The notes beneath the pieces were generated by a model. That model worked only from the letters and a program-made list of their open reading frames with translations, made no database searches and was not told where the DNA came from. The translations under genes and the position numbers were made by a program. A DNA stretch of 64,000 bases from Phreatobacter sp. (GTDB taxonomy: Bacteria; Pseudomonadota; Alphaproteobacteria; Rhizobiales; Phreatobacteraceae), in contig NZ_JAUYFA010000063.1 of assembly GCF_030691135.1 (NCBI RefSeq), forward strand, positions 1 to 64,000, given 5' to 3'. How positions within the stretch are numbered: the stretch's first letter is position 1; each line of letters opens with the position of its first letter. Shown piece after piece: positions 54,267 to 64,000 of this stretch.

Positions 54267-55648
54267 CGCATCACCTCCCAGGTCGTCACCGGCTCGCCGG
54301 TCGCCGGGTCCTTGCCGTCCTTGAGCTGGATTCCCATCGCCGCGAGTTCGTCGCGGATGCGGTCGCTCTCGGCGAAGTTCTTCGCCTTGCGCGCGGCGAG
54401 GCGGGCGGCGATGAGGTCATCGATACGGTCGGTGTCCTTCATGTCCGCCTCCGCGTCGATCTCGGCCGAAAGCTCGCCGGCGCGGGCCTCGTCGAAGCCC
54501 ATCAGCGCCAGCGCTGCTCTCAGGCCCGGATAATCGCCGCGCTTGTCGAGTGCGTGCAGCTCAGCGATGGCCTTCGCCGTATTGAGATCGTCTCCCAGCG
54601 CCTCCAGAACGGCATCGGGAACTGCTCCTGCCGCCGTCCCCGCCGTCGCGCGGTACCAACCTTCAAGCGTCTTCCAGCTCTCTTCCATCGCCCGGACAGT
54701 CCAGTCGATGGGCTGGCGGTAATGCGTCTTCAACATGGTCAGGCGCAGCACCTCGCCCGGCCAGGCCTTGCCCTGCCAGCCGTCGAGCAGCTCCTGGATC
54801 GTCACGAAATTCCCCAGGCTCTTGGACATCTTCTCGCCCTCGACCTGCAGGAAGCCGTTGTGCATCCAGACATTGGCCATCATCGGATGCCCGAAGGCGC
54901 AGGTGGTCTGCGCCACCTCGTTCTCGTGGTGGGGGAAGACGAGGTCGATGCCGCCGCCATGGATGTCGAACACCTCGCCGAGGTGCTTCCAGCTCATGGC
55001 CGAGCACTCGATATGCCAGCCGGGACGGCCGGGCTGCGCAATGCCGCAGGGGCTCTCCCAGCCCGGCTCATGCGCCTCGCGCGACGGCTTCCACAGCACG
55101 AAATCCATTTCCGAGCGCTTGTAGGGGGCGACGTCGACCCGCGCGCCGGCGATCATGTCGTCCAGCGGCCGCTTCGACAGCCCGCCGTAATTCGGCATGG
55201 ACGGCACCGAGAAGAGCACATGGTCCTCGGCGACATAGGCGTGGCCGGCCGCCAGCAGCTTCTCGCAGAGCGCCTTCATCTCCGCGATATGCTCGGTCGC
55301 CCGCGGCTCGACCGTCGGCCGCAGGTTGCCGAGGGCGTCGATCGCCGCATGGAAGCGCGCCGCCGTGCCCTCGGTCAGTTCGCGGATGGTGATGCCGCGC
55401 TCATGGGCGCGCTTGTTGATCTTGTCGTCGAGGTCCGTGATGTTCCGCGCATAGGTGACATGGTCCGCGCCATAGACAAGGCGGAGCAGGCGGAACAGCA
55501 GATCGAAGACGATCACCGGCCGCGCATTGCCGATATGGGCGTCGTCATAGACGGTGGGACCGCAGACATACATGCGGATATTCGTGTCATCGATCGGGAC
55601 GAAGACGTCCTTCGATCGCGTCAGCGTGTTGTAGAGCCTGATCGCCAT
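54263..55648 (-). CDS. cysS: Cysteinyl-tRNA synthetase
   Basis: The enzyme charges tRNA-Cys. The 461-residue class I synthetase shows the zinc-binding Cys in '[20 protein letters not shown]' (with HIGN), '[14 protein letters not shown]', the zinc-coordinating '[18 protein letters not shown]' and the 'KMSKS' loop in '[13 protein letters not shown]'. The anticodon-binding helical part (about 340-461) ends with '[23 protein letters not shown]', given as residues 419-441. It is the first gene of the operon with GFA, the 44-aa peptide and cimA. The 179-base gap upstream holds its promoter. Confidence 0.96.
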   Translation of the reverse strand: MAIRLYNTLTRSKDVFVPIDDTNIRMYVCGPTVYDDAHIGNARPVIVFDLLFRLLRLVYGADHVTYARNITDLDDKINKRAHERGITIRELTEGTAARFHAAIDALGNLRPTVEPRATEHIAEMKALCEKLLAAGHAYVAEDHVLFSVPSMPNYGGLSKRPLDDMIAGARVDVAPYKRSEMDFVLWKPSREAHEPGWESPCGIAQPGRPGWHIECSAMSWKHLGEVFDIHGGGIDLVFPHHENEVAQTTCAFGHPMMANVWMHNGFLQVEGEKMSKSLGNFVTIQELLDGWQGKAWPGEVLRLTMLKTHYRQPIDWTVRAMEESWKTLEGWYRATAGTAAGAVPDAVLEALGDDLNTAKAIAELHALDKRGDYPGLRAALALMGFDEARAGELSAEIDAEADMKDTDRIDDLIAARLAARKAKNFAESDRIRDELAAMGIQLKDGKDPATGEPVTTWEVMR

Positions 55649-55827
55649 AGCCGTCTCCGCACAGCACCGCTCGCCGCTGGCCGTGTCAGTGATCTTTTGC
55701 GCTTGTGGATTTTGGCAAAGAACGGCGACCGGCCAGCGAAAACGCTCAGCCGCAAATAATCCCGATGAGGATGATCGAACCGTTCATGCGTCAGAGATAG
55801 CGCAGAAGGGCGCGCGGACGTCAAGCA

Positions 55828-56280
55828 TCAACCTTCGACCGAGCAGGATACGCGGCCTGTAACCCGGCGGCTGCGGAACTCGCCGTTCACCGTCTCGCCG
55901 ATGCTCAGCACGTAGCGCCCGCGCCAGGTTTCGGCATTGGCGGTGCCGCGTGCCTCGACAGTGAGATCGATGGTGCCGTGGGGCTCGCCGGCGCGCTCGA
56001 AATGGACATGCATCTTCAGGTCGCGTGCGTCGAACCAGCTCTGGGTGAGGTGATCCTTCGTGAAGGTGACCTTTTTGAAGTCCTCGGCGACGTTGGCGGC
56101 GCGAACCTCGAGTTCGCCCTCGAACTGGAAGAAGGCACCGCCCGTCGAGCGGCCGATGGGGCTGCCGATGGTGAGTTTCGCCGCGCGGTCCTCCGCCTCG
56201 CAGGAAATGCCGCCAGTGGCGTGGGCGGGGGCAAACGACAGGCAGGCGAGAGCCGTGAGGACAAGAAGGCGGCGCGACAT
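55828..56280 (-). CDS. Secreted protein of unknown function (150 aa)
   Basis: An unrecognised exported protein. The signal peptide (MSRRLLVLTALACLSFAPAHA, residues 1-21) is followed by a small beta-rich domain. It has two Cys, in 'GISCEAED' and 'GRVSCSVEG' near the two ends, probably joined by a disulfide. Central words are 'GGAFFQFEGELEVRA' and 'DLKMHVHFERAGEPHGTIDLTVE'. CGGAG seven bases before ATG supports the start. creA lies 107 bases upstream on the same strand. Confidence 0.65.
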   Translation of the reverse strand: MSRRLLVLTALACLSFAPAHATGGISCEAEDRAAKLTIGSPIGRSTGGAFFQFEGELEVRAANVAEDFKKVTFTKDHLTQSWFDARDLKMHVHFERAGEPHGTIDLTVEARGTANAETWRGRYVLSIGETVNGEFRSRRVTGRVSCSVEG

Positions 56281-56387
56281 GGGAAACTCCGGGCGATGTT
56301 GTTGGCCGGAGAAATGCGACGGGCGTTTTTCAGCGTGACGTCACGGAGAATGGCCTGCGGAAACGCAGGAAACGCAGCCGCGGCCCG

Positions 56388-56909
56388 TCATGAAATGAAA
56401 TCGCCGCAGCGCACGATCTCGGCCTGCTGGCCCCAGGGCATGATCGGCACGGTGGAGGTCGAGTTCTGCGGCGATCCGTCGATCAGCTTGTCCGAATAGA
56501 TCATGTAGACCAGCACGTTGCGGCGGGCGTCGCAGCCACGCACGATCTGCACCCGCTTGAAGAAGAAAGACCGGCCCTCGCGGAACACCACGTCGCCCTG
56601 GGAGGAGCGGCCGGTGATGCGGATCGGGCCGATCTGCCGGCAGGCGAGCGAGGCCTCGGAGAATTCCTCGGCGAGACCGAAGGCGCCGGCCCAGCCGCCC
56701 TTTTCCGGCACGGTGAAATGGCAGGCGACGCCCTCCACCTGCGGGTCATCGATTCCATAGGTGGCCAGCTTGTCGTTGGGGGAAAGCAGGCGGAACACCG
56801 TCGAGCGGCGGAAGATCAGGTCCGGCGACTGGGCGAAGGCCGGCAGGACAGGCAGGCCAACGGGAAGGGCCACGATGACGGCAAGGGCTGCGGCGAGGAT
56901 GCGGCGCAT
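56388..56909 (-). CDS. creA: CreA family periplasmic protein
   Basis: A 173-residue exported protein. A signal peptide (about residues 1-27, ending AFAQS) precedes the CreA domain, with 'DPQVEGVACHFTVPEKGG', 'GLAEEFSEASLACRQIGPI', 'FFFKRVQIVRGCDARRNVLVYMIYSDKLIDGSPQNSTSTVP', given as residues 115-155, and a final 'AEIVRCGDF'. Four conserved Cys suggest two disulfides. The name comes from its position beside creBCD in E. coli; its function is not established. The GGAG before ATG is weak. Confidence 0.87.
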   Translation of the reverse strand: MRRILAAALAVIVALPVGLPVLPAFAQSPDLIFRRSTVFRLLSPNDKLATYGIDDPQVEGVACHFTVPEKGGWAGAFGLAEEFSEASLACRQIGPIRITGRSSQGDVVFREGRSFFFKRVQIVRGCDARRNVLVYMIYSDKLIDGSPQNSTSTVPIMPWGQQAEIVRCGDFIS

Positions 56910-57057
56910 GGGTTGGCTCCGGTGAGGCGCTCATAGGGAGCCTGCCGCCATGGTTTGGCAAGCCGATGGCGTTGACTGCTGGCGACAGGGAACGCCGGGG
57001 CGCTGCATCGGTTCCTCCATCTGTCCGCACCTCGCGCCAATTTGACGGAGACAGCCC

Positions 57058-57486
57058 ATGGAAACGAACGCACTGCACCGCGGCCGCCTCATCGACCATG
57101 TCCAGCTGGTCGTCGCCGATCTCGCCGCCTCCCGCCGCTTCTATGGCGCCGTCTTCGACGTGCTCGGCATCCCGATCGGCGGTGAAGAAGACAGCTACTT
57201 CTGGGCCGACGAACTCTTCATCTCCTCCCGCGACAGCGAGGCGGCGCAGGGCGTGCTGACAGGCCGCCATCACCTCGCCTTCCAGGCCAAGGACCAGGCG
57301 ATGGTGGAGGCCTTCCACCGGGAGGGCCTCGCCGCCGGCGGCCGCGACAACGGTCCGCCGGGCTTGCGCAAGTATCATCTGGGCTATTTCGCCGCCTTCC
57401 TCCTCGACCCCGACGGCAACAATATCGAGGCGGTGTTTCACGGCGAGCACCAGAGGAGTGCGGCATCGGTGGTGGTGACGTTCTGA
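57058..57486 (+). CDS. VOC family (glyoxalase/dioxygenase fold) protein
   Basis: A 142-residue protein of the vicinal-oxygen-chelate fold. The two beta-alpha-beta units begin 'LIDHVQLVVADLAASRRFYG' (metal His in DHVQL) and 'GRHHLAFQAKDQAMVEAFH' (second His). The last metal Glu lies in 'LDPDGNNIEAVFH'. This gives a full His-His-Glu site. The enzyme class within the superfamily is open (glyoxalase, dioxygenase or drug resistance). GGAGA seven bases before ATG sets the start. It is a monocistronic gene ahead of parC. Confidence 0.85.
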   Translation: METNALHRGRLIDHVQLVVADLAASRRFYGAVFDVLGIPIGGEEDSYFWADELFISSRDSEAAQGVLTGRHHLAFQAKDQAMVEAFHREGLAAGGRDNGPPGLRKYHLGYFAAFLLDPDGNNIEAVFHGEHQRSAASVVVTF

Positions 57487-57596
57487 CACGCTATCCCCGC
57501 TGACCACAGTCCCGAGGCCGTTCCCAGCTTGTTCCCGCCTGCCGCCCCGCTTATCGAGGGTCCATGTCCCTCATTCCGATTCGCGAGGCCTGACCC

Positions 57597-59846
57597 ATGG
57601 GCGAGCGCATAAACCCGCCCTCCGGCGACGACGATGGCATCGAGACCATCAACCTGCGCGACGCGCTGGAGGAGCGCTATCTCGCCTATGCGCTCTCCAC
57701 CATCATGGGCCGGGCGCTGCCCGATGCCCGCGACGGCCTGAAGCCGGTCCACCGGCGCATCCTCCATGCCATGCGGCTGCTGAAGCTCGACCCCGGCACC
57801 GCGTTCAAGAAATGCGCCCGCATCGTCGGCGACGTCATCGGCAAGTTCCATCCGCACGGCGACCAGTCCGTCTACGACGCGCTGGTGCGCCTGGCCCAGG
57901 ACTTCTCTCAGCGCTATCCCCTCGTCGACGGCCAGGGCAATTTCGGCAATATCGACGGCGACAACGCCGCCGCCTACCGTTACACCGAAGCGCGCATGAC
58001 CGAGGTCGCGCGCCTCCTCCTCGACGGGCTGGACGAGGACGCGGTCGACTTCCGCAAGACCTACAACGAGGAGGACGAGGAGCCCGTCGTCCTCCCCGGC
58101 GCCTTCCCCAATCTGCTCGCCAATGGCAGCCAGGGCATCGCGGTCGGCATGGCGACCTCGATCCCGCCGCACAATGCCGCCGAGATCTGCGACGCGGCGC
58201 TGCACATCATCGCCCATCCCGACTGCACGACGCGCGACCTTCTCGCCTACGTGCCGGGGCCCGATTTCCCCACCGGCGGCATCATCATCGAGGGCCGCGC
58301 CGCCATCCAGGAAGCCTATGAGACCGGCCGCGGCGCCTTCCGCACGCGCGCGCGCTGGCACCAGGAGGATACCGGCCGCGGCACCTATCTCGTCGTCGTC
58401 ACCGAAATTCCCTTCGGCGTCACCAAGGGACGGCTGATCGAGAAGGTCGCCGAGCTGATCAACGAGCGGAAACTGCCGCTCGTCGCCGACATGCGCGACG
58501 AGAGCGCCGAGGACATCCGCCTCGTCTTCGAGCCGAAATCGCGCAACGTCGATGCCGGCATCCTGATGGAGAGCCTGTTCAAGCTCACCGAGCTGGAAAG
58601 CCGCATCCCGCTCAATATGAACGTGCTCATGAAGGGCAAGGTGCCGAAGGTCGTCGGCCTCAAGGAGGTGCTGCGCGAATGGCTCGACCACCGCCGCGAC
58701 GTGCTGATCCGCCGCTCGCAGCACCGCCTCGCCGCCATCGACAGGCGCCTGGAGGTTCTGGCCGGCCTCCTCGTTGCCTATCTCAACATCGACGAGGTCA
58801 TCCACATCATCCGGACCGCGGATGAGCCGAAGAAGGCCCTCGTCGCCCGCTTCGACCTCAGCGAGGTGCAGGTCGAGGCCATCCTCAACATGCGCCTGCG
58901 CTCGCTGGCCAAGCTCGAGGAGATCGAGCTGCGCAACGAACATGCGGAACTGACCAAGGAGAAGGAGGGCATCGAGAAACTGCTCGCCTCCGAGGCGCTG
59001 CAGTGGAAGACGGTCTCCTGGGAGATCGGCAATGTCAGGAAGCAGTTCTCCAAGGAAACCCCGCTCGGCAAGCGCCGCACCACCTTCGGCGAGGCCAGCG
59101 AGGTCGATGTCGACGCCTTCGCCGAGGCCCTCGTCGAGCGCGAGCCGATCACCGTCGTCGTCTCCGAGAAGGGCTGGATCCGCGCCCTCAAGGGCCACGT
59201 CCAGGACCTTTCGACCCTCACCTTCAAGACCGACGACCGCCTGAAGCTCTCCTTCTTCGCGGAGACGACATCGAAACTCCTGGTCTTCGCCACCAACGGC
59301 AAGGTCTTCACCCTGGAGGGGTCGAAGCTCCCCGGCGGCCGCGGTGCCGGCGAACCCATGCGCCTGATGTTCGACCTGGAGCAGGAGCACGACATCGTCG
59401 AGGTCGTGCAATATCGCGGCGGCCGCAAGGCCCTTGTCGCCTCCCGCGAGGGCCGCGGCTTCGTCGTCGCCGAGGACGAGCTCGTCGCCAACACCCGCAA
59501 GGGCAAGGGCGTCATGGGCGTCGACACCCCGGATGAACTCGCCGCCGTGCGCTTCGTCGAGGGCGATCACGTCGCCATCGTCGGCCTCAACCGCAAGCTG
59601 CTCGTCTTCCCGCTCAGCCAGGTGCCGGAAATGGCGCGCGGCAAGGGCGTCCGCCTGCAGAAATACAAGGAGGGCGGCATGGTCGATCTGAAGACCTTCA
59701 CGCTCGCCGAGGGCCTGACGTGGAAGGATTCGTCCGACCGCACCTGGACGGTGTCGCAGGCCGACCTTTTCGAGTGGATCGGCAACCGCGCCGATACCGG
59801 CAAGCTGCCGCCGAAGGGCTTCCCCAAGACCAACAGGTTCGGGTGA
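57597..59846 (+). CDS. parC: DNA topoisomerase IV subunit A
   Basis: The DNA-cleaving subunit that unlinks replicated chromosomes. The 749-residue protein shows '[28 protein letters not shown]' (given as residues 32-59), the helix-turn-helix '[20 protein letters not shown]', and the catalytic Tyr129 in '[11 protein letters not shown]'. The tower and coiled-coil parts include '[15 protein letters not shown]'. A C-terminal beta-propeller has 'GFVVAEDEL' and '[14 protein letters not shown]'. The absence of a GyrA box and the length fit ParC rather than GyrA. At the site matching E. coli Ser80 this protein has Gln90, as usual in this class. Confidence 0.93.
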   Translation: MGERINPPSGDDDGIETINLRDALEERYLAYALSTIMGRALPDARDGLKPVHRRILHAMRLLKLDPGTAFKKCARIVGDVIGKFHPHGDQSVYDALVRLAQDFSQRYPLVDGQGNFGNIDGDNAAAYRYTEARMTEVARLLLDGLDEDAVDFRKTYNEEDEEPVVLPGAFPNLLANGSQGIAVGMATSIPPHNAAEICDAALHIIAHPDCTTRDLLAYVPGPDFPTGGIIIEGRAAIQEAYETGRGAFRTRARWHQEDTGRGTYLVVVTEIPFGVTKGRLIEKVAELINERKLPLVADMRDESAEDIRLVFEPKSRNVDAGILMESLFKLTELESRIPLNMNVLMKGKVPKVVGLKEVLREWLDHRRDVLIRRSQHRLAAIDRRLEVLAGLLVAYLNIDEVIHIIRTADEPKKALVARFDLSEVQVEAILNMRLRSLAKLEEIELRNEHAELTKEKEGIEKLLASEALQWKTVSWEIGNVRKQFSKETPLGKRRTTFGEASEVDVDAFAEALVEREPITVVVSEKGWIRALKGHVQDLSTLTFKTDDRLKLSFFAETTSKLLVFATNGKVFTLEGSKLPGGRGAGEPMRLMFDLEQEHDIVEVVQYRGGRKALVASREGRGFVVAEDELVANTRKGKGVMGVDTPDELAAVRFVEGDHVAIVGLNRKLLVFPLSQVPEMARGKGVRLQKYKEGGMVDLKTFTLAEGLTWKDSSDRTWTVSQADLFEWIGNRADTGKLPPKGFPKTNRFG

Positions 59847-59850
59847 GGCG

Positions 59851-60822
59851 TCAGTCCGCGAGTTCGATCCGCGCCGCCTTCACCACGGCGCGGAAACTCT
59901 CGATCTGCGCGGCGAGATAACGACCGGTCTGCTCGGCCGAGGCATCGGCGATCGCCGTGGTGCCGGCCGCGGCGAGCCGCGTCCGCAGCGCCTCGGTCGC
60001 GAGAGCCTGCCGAGCGGCCTGCCCGATTTGGGCGATCCGCTCCGGCGGCGTCGCCCTCGGCGCGAGGAGCATGTTCCAGGTCGCGAGTTCGACGCCGGGA
60101 AGGCCGGCCTCGGCGAAGGTCGGCACGTCCGGCAGGACGGCCTGACGCGTGGGCGAGCCGATGGCGAGCGCCACCACCCGCTTGCCCTCGATCAGCGACG
60201 CCGCGGAGGCGAGGCTCTCGATGGTGAAGGCGACCTCTCCGGTGAGGACAGCCTGCATGGCCGGCCCGCCGCCCCGGTAGGGCACGTGGACGACATCTGC
60301 GAGATCAGCCTTCAGCTTGAACAGCTCGCCCGCCAGATGGGTGATCGAACCGGCACCGGCCGAGGCATAGCTGTGCTTGCCGGGCTCGCGGCGCAGGCGG
60401 GCGATGAGCTCTTCGAGGCGCGTCGCACCGAAGCCCGGCGCGGTCACCAGCACCAGCGGTGTGGTGCCGATCATCGTGACCGGCGCGAAATCGGCGACCG
60501 CATCGAAGCCGAGGCGACGCGCCACCGCCGGATTGACGCCGTGGGTCGAGGCCGAGGCGACCAGCAGCACATGCCCGTCGGGCTCGGAGCGGATGACGAC
60601 CTCGGACGCCACCGCGCCGTTGGCACCGGCGCGGTTCTCGACGATCACCGCTTGGCCGACCAGGGGGCCGAGCGCCTCGGCGAGCAGCCGCGCTGCGACG
60701 TCGGTGGATCCGCCCGGCGCGAAGGGCACGATCAGCCGCAGCGGTCGCTCCGGAAAGGCACCGGCGAGAGGCGCGAAAGGAAGGCTGGCAAGTCCGGCGA
60801 GGACGAGGCGACGGGAGGGCAT
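59851..60822 (-). CDS. Bug-family (TctC-type) periplasmic binding protein
   Basis: A 323-residue receptor, signal peptide about residues 1-22 (LVLAGLASLPFAPLAGAFP). Core motifs are 'LIVPFAPGGSTDVAARLLAE', 'VIVENRAGANGAVASEVVIR', 'EPDGHVLLVASASTHGVNPA' and 'VVHVPYRGGGPAMQAVLTGEV'. It is the second orphan Bug protein in the window and shares only the family pattern with the one at 22.8 kb. No permease is adjacent. It is convergent with parC, the two stop codons being 4 bases apart. Confidence 0.88.
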   Translation of the reverse strand: MPSRRLVLAGLASLPFAPLAGAFPERPLRLIVPFAPGGSTDVAARLLAEALGPLVGQAVIVENRAGANGAVASEVVIRSEPDGHVLLVASASTHGVNPAVARRLGFDAVADFAPVTMIGTTPLVLVTAPGFGATRLEELIARLRREPGKHSYASAGAGSITHLAGELFKLKADLADVVHVPYRGGGPAMQAVLTGEVAFTIESLASAASLIEGKRVVALAIGSPTRQAVLPDVPTFAEAGLPGVELATWNMLLAPRATPPERIAQIGQAARQALATEALRTRLAAAGTTAIADASAEQTGRYLAAQIESFRAVVKAARIELAD

Positions 60823-60915
60823 GGCTGGGACCGCGCGACAGGAGCTGATCTCGCTGGCTAGCGCGGCTGCCTGACACGCACATGACGCGGCGCCCGTGGG
60901 CCGGCGTCGATCCGG

Positions 60916-61674
60916 TCAGTTGCCCGCCGCCTCGACCCGGACCCAGCCCTCCGGCTGCAGCCGCTCCTGCGGCAGGAACCGCGCCTTGTAGTCCATCTTC
61001 GGCGAGCCCTCGACCCAATAGCCGAGATAGACGTAGGGAAGCCCCATGGTCTTGGCCCGGGCGATGTGGTCGAGGATCACCAGCGTCCCGAGCGAGCGGT
61101 CGGCCTGGTCGGGTTCGTAGAAGGAATAGACCAGCGACAGCCCGTCGCCGAGAATGTCGGTGAGCACGCAGGCGACGAGGTCGCCCTTCGAACGCCCGTT
61201 GATGGCGGTGTCGACGTCGCGCCTGCGATATTCCACCAGCCGCGTCTTCACATGGCTGTCCTCTACCATCATGGCGTAGTCTAGCACGGTCATGTCGACC
61301 ATCCCGCCGGCGCGGTGGCGGGCGTCGAGATAGGCCCGGAAGGTCGAGTATTGTTCGGAGGTCGGGATGGCCGGGCGCATCTCGCCGACGAGATCGCCGT
61401 TACGCAGCATCACCTTTCGGAACGATCGGCTGGGCCGGAAATCGGCCACCGGCACCCGCACGGAGATGCAGGCCCGGCAGGTCTCGCAGGCGGGCCGGTA
61501 GGCGATGGACTGCGACCGGCGGAAGCCGCCCTGGGTCAGGATATCGTTGAGATGCGGCGCCTTAGGCCCGACGAGATGGGTGAAAACCTTCCGCTCCGAC
61601 TGGCCGGGCAGATAGGGGCACGGCGTCGGGGCCGTGAGGTAGAACTGTGGCGTGTCGCGCGGTTGCTGCGTCAA
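60916..61674 (-). CDS. bpt: Aspartate/glutamate leucyl-transferase (arginyltransferase family)
   Basis: The enzyme attaches leucine from Leu-tRNA to proteins with N-terminal Asp or Glu, marking them for ClpS-ClpAP. The 252-residue protein matches Bpt/ATE from its first residues: '[28 protein letters not shown]', given as residues 7-34, '[25 protein letters not shown]', given as 50-74 with the Cys pair, '[20 protein letters not shown]' and '[22 protein letters not shown]' (given as about 214-235). The start is a TTG at 61674 without a clear ribosome site, chosen because the family begins there (M-T-Q-x-x-R-D-T-P). It may be weakly translated. Confidence 0.9.
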   Translation of the reverse strand: MTQQPRDTPQFYLTAPTPCPYLPGQSERKVFTHLVGPKAPHLNDILTQGGFRRSQSIAYRPACETCRACISVRVPVADFRPSRSFRKVMLRNGDLVGEMRPAIPTSEQYSTFRAYLDARHRAGGMVDMTVLDYAMMVEDSHVKTRLVEYRRRDVDTAINGRSKGDLVACVLTDILGDGLSLVYSFYEPDQADRSLGTLVILDHIARAKTMGLPYVYLGYWVEGSPKMDYKARFLPQERLQPEGWVRVEAAGN

Positions 61675-61815
61675 TGGAGCGACGCTCTTTCCAGATTCGT
61701 GGCCGTTCGCTTCCTACGATAGGCTCCCCGGGAGCGACGGCAAGTCCGTGATCCATCACGTCGCCGGGACCGCGCATCAGGCGCCCGCCGAACGAAACTC
61801 ACGAGTCGCCGCTGA

Positions 61816-63069
61816 TCAGCCGAGCTGGCCGCCGCCCGTCTCGATCCGCGTCGCCGGCAGGCCCTCCGCCTCCAGCGCCGCCAGGATTTCGTGAAGATGC
61901 GCGCCGTCTCGGACCTCCAGCGTCACGTCCAGCTTGGTGCCCTTGGCCGGGGTGTCGAGGAAGAGGCGACGGTGCTCCACCCCGAGGATATTGGCGCCGA
62001 GCCTGCCGAGGAGCGTCGCCACCATGCCGAGAACGCCGGGGCGATCGGGGATGGTGATACGGACCGAGACGATGCGGCCTTCGCGTTCCAGTTCGCGGAC
62101 CATGATGGAGGCGAGGATGCGTGGGTCGATATTGCCGCCGCACAGGATCAGGCCGACCCTGGCGCCGCGGAACCGCTCGGGTGCGGCCAGCATGGCGGCA
62201 AGTCCGGCCGCGCCGGCGCCCTCGGCGATGGTCTTCTGGCGGGTCAGGTAGAGATTGACGGCGCGTTCCAGGTCGCTCTCGCTGGCGAGCAGGATGTCGT
62301 CGACGAGGTCGCGCACCACCGGCAGGGTTGATCGCCCGACGATCTTCACGGCGATGCCCTCGGCGAGGGTCGGCCCGCCGACGGGGCGGTTCTCGCCGTG
62401 GATCGCGTTCCACATCGAGGGATAGAGCCCGGCCTCGACGCCGATGATGGAGATGCCGGGGCGGATCGCCTTGGCTGCCACCGCATTGCCGCCGATCAAC
62501 CCGCCGCCGCCGATGGGGATGACCAGCATGTCGAGATCGGGAACGTCCTCCAGCATCTCGCAGGCGATCGTCCCCTGTCCCGCCATGACGGCAGTGTCGT
62601 CATAGGGGTGCACCCAGACGCGGTTCTCCGCCGCCTGGATCGCCTCGGCACGGACCTGCGATTCCGCCAGGGTCTCGCCGTCGAGCACCACGGTGGCGCC
62701 ATGCGAGCGCGTCGCCGCGACCTTCACGAACGGCGTCGTCACCGGCATGACGATGGTGGCGGGAATGCCGAGCCGGCTCGCGTGGAGCGCCACGGCCTGG
62801 GCATGGTTTCCGGCCGACATGGCGATGACGCCGCGGCGGCGCTCGTCTGCGCTGAGCGAGGCGAGCTTCACCAGGGCCCCGCGCTCCTTGAAGGAGTTCG
62901 TGACCTGCAGGTTCTCGTATTTGACGAAGACCTCGGCTCCCGTGATGGCCGAGAGCGGCGGTGCCGGCAGCATCGGCGTGCGCATGACCTGCCCGGCCAG
63001 GACCGCGCGGGCGGCCAGGATATCGGCATAGGTCAGGGGTGGGGAAGAAGCGTCCGGCGCAGCTGTCAT
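61816..63069 (-). CDS. Threonine ammonia-lyase with ACT domain
   Basis: The enzyme deaminates threonine (or serine) to 2-oxobutyrate. The 417-residue PLP protein has the Schiff-base Lys in 'NLQVTNSFKERGALVKL', the Asn of 'MSAGNHAQAVAL', the phosphate loop 'IPIGGGGLIGGNAVAA' and 'LCGGNIDP' at the end of the catalytic domain (about residue 340). The last 75 residues form one ACT domain ('SVRITIPDRPGVLGMVATLLGRLGANI', given as about 344-370). The single ACT domain is the short IlvA/TdcB form of alphaproteobacteria, so biosynthetic or catabolic use is undecided. It is downstream of the lipoprotein gene by 40 bases. Confidence 0.88.
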   Translation of the reverse strand: MTAAPDASSPPLTYADILAARAVLAGQVMRTPMLPAPPLSAITGAEVFVKYENLQVTNSFKERGALVKLASLSADERRRGVIAMSAGNHAQAVALHASRLGIPATIVMPVTTPFVKVAATRSHGATVVLDGETLAESQVRAEAIQAAENRVWVHPYDDTAVMAGQGTIACEMLEDVPDLDMLVIPIGGGGLIGGNAVAAKAIRPGISIIGVEAGLYPSMWNAIHGENRPVGGPTLAEGIAVKIVGRSTLPVVRDLVDDILLASESDLERAVNLYLTRQKTIAEGAGAAGLAAMLAAPERFRGARVGLILCGGNIDPRILASIMVRELEREGRIVSVRITIPDRPGVLGMVATLLGRLGANILGVEHRRLFLDTPAKGTKLDVTLEVRDGAHLHEILAALEAEGLPATRIETGGGQLG

Positions 63070-63109
63070 GTCGACGGTCTTATCCTGCTGCGGCGCGTTC
63101 CGCGAGGCC

Positions 63110-64000
<891 letters not shown>

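Noticed and set aside
57438-59570. Open minus-strand frame of 710 codons
   Set aside because: Complement of parC; Leu/Asp/Gly-rich shadow translation.

Overview
The window is GC-rich (roughly 65-70 % by eye), densely packed chromosomal DNA. It looks like a free-living alphaproteobacterium of the order Hyphomicrobiales (Rhizobiales). The inference rests on a type A RNase P RNA of alphaproteobacterial form, a DUF2865 protein, a Bpt-type leucyl/arginyl-tRNA-protein transferase, a kinase resembling the PdhS/DivJ group, an Atm1-type exporter, several TRAP and Bug-family binding proteins, and a 'cctcatcctgaggtgcgag' intergenic palindrome. I recall that palindrome from Bosea, Phreatobacter and Bradyrhizobium-like genomes. 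Genus is not assignable from sequence reading alone.

Layout. 0-13 kb: truncated lemA, rnpB, pcaB, matB, an ammonium-transporter/histidine-kinase fusion, an SNase-like nuclease, a frameshifted histidine kinase, GST, a UDG-family protein, a beta-hydroxyacid dehydrogenase and a TakP-like TRAP binding protein. 13-29 kb: patatin-like lipoprotein, DctM/DctQ, EamA permease, a monomeric sarcosine-oxidase-type enzyme, a winged-helix/membrane protein, moaA, a DUF971 gene overlapping a hypothetical gene, a Bug protein, LysE, GT39, gabD and gph. 29-33 kb: a cytosolic chemoreceptor with PilZ and C-terminal sensor domains, OpgC, and two small genes. 33.3-38.4 kb: a lower-GC block carrying a complete phosphite-oxidation set in the order ptxD-ptxE-ptxA-ptxB-ptxC. 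It is bounded on the left by a decayed 3' fragment of tRNA-Val and on the right by a partial copy of the small gene that lies left of the block. 38.4-42.5 kb: a complete TRAP operon with a GntR/FadR-type regulator, its tandem palindromic operator, and an intact tRNA-Val(CAC). 42.7-52 kb: class III aminotransferase, DUF2865, a FAD monooxygenase fused to DUF2783, an Atm1-type exporter, a LOG-family gene and a damaged ParDE toxin-antitoxin pair. 52-64 kb: the tight operon cysS-GFA-(44-aa membrane peptide)-cimA, creA, a VOC protein, parC, a Bug protein, bpt, threonine dehydratase, a small lipoprotein and the 3' part of hemB.

How the genes work together. Most are housekeeping or solitary metabolic genes. 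Three groups act as modules. First, the ptx block would bring phosphite into the cell (PtxABC), oxidise it to phosphate with NAD (PtxD) and control this through a LysR regulator (PtxE). Second, two TRAP systems import organic acids: the TakP/DctQ/DctM set is split over two strands around a lipoprotein gene, and the second set is a compact operon under a GntR regulator. Third, two signalling proteins near 4.4-8.9 kb are both altered at the phosphoacceptor histidine, one by substitution and one by a frameshift. The strongest points for follow-up are the ptx island with its tRNA scar, the histidine-less Amt-kinase, and the decaying ParDE pair.
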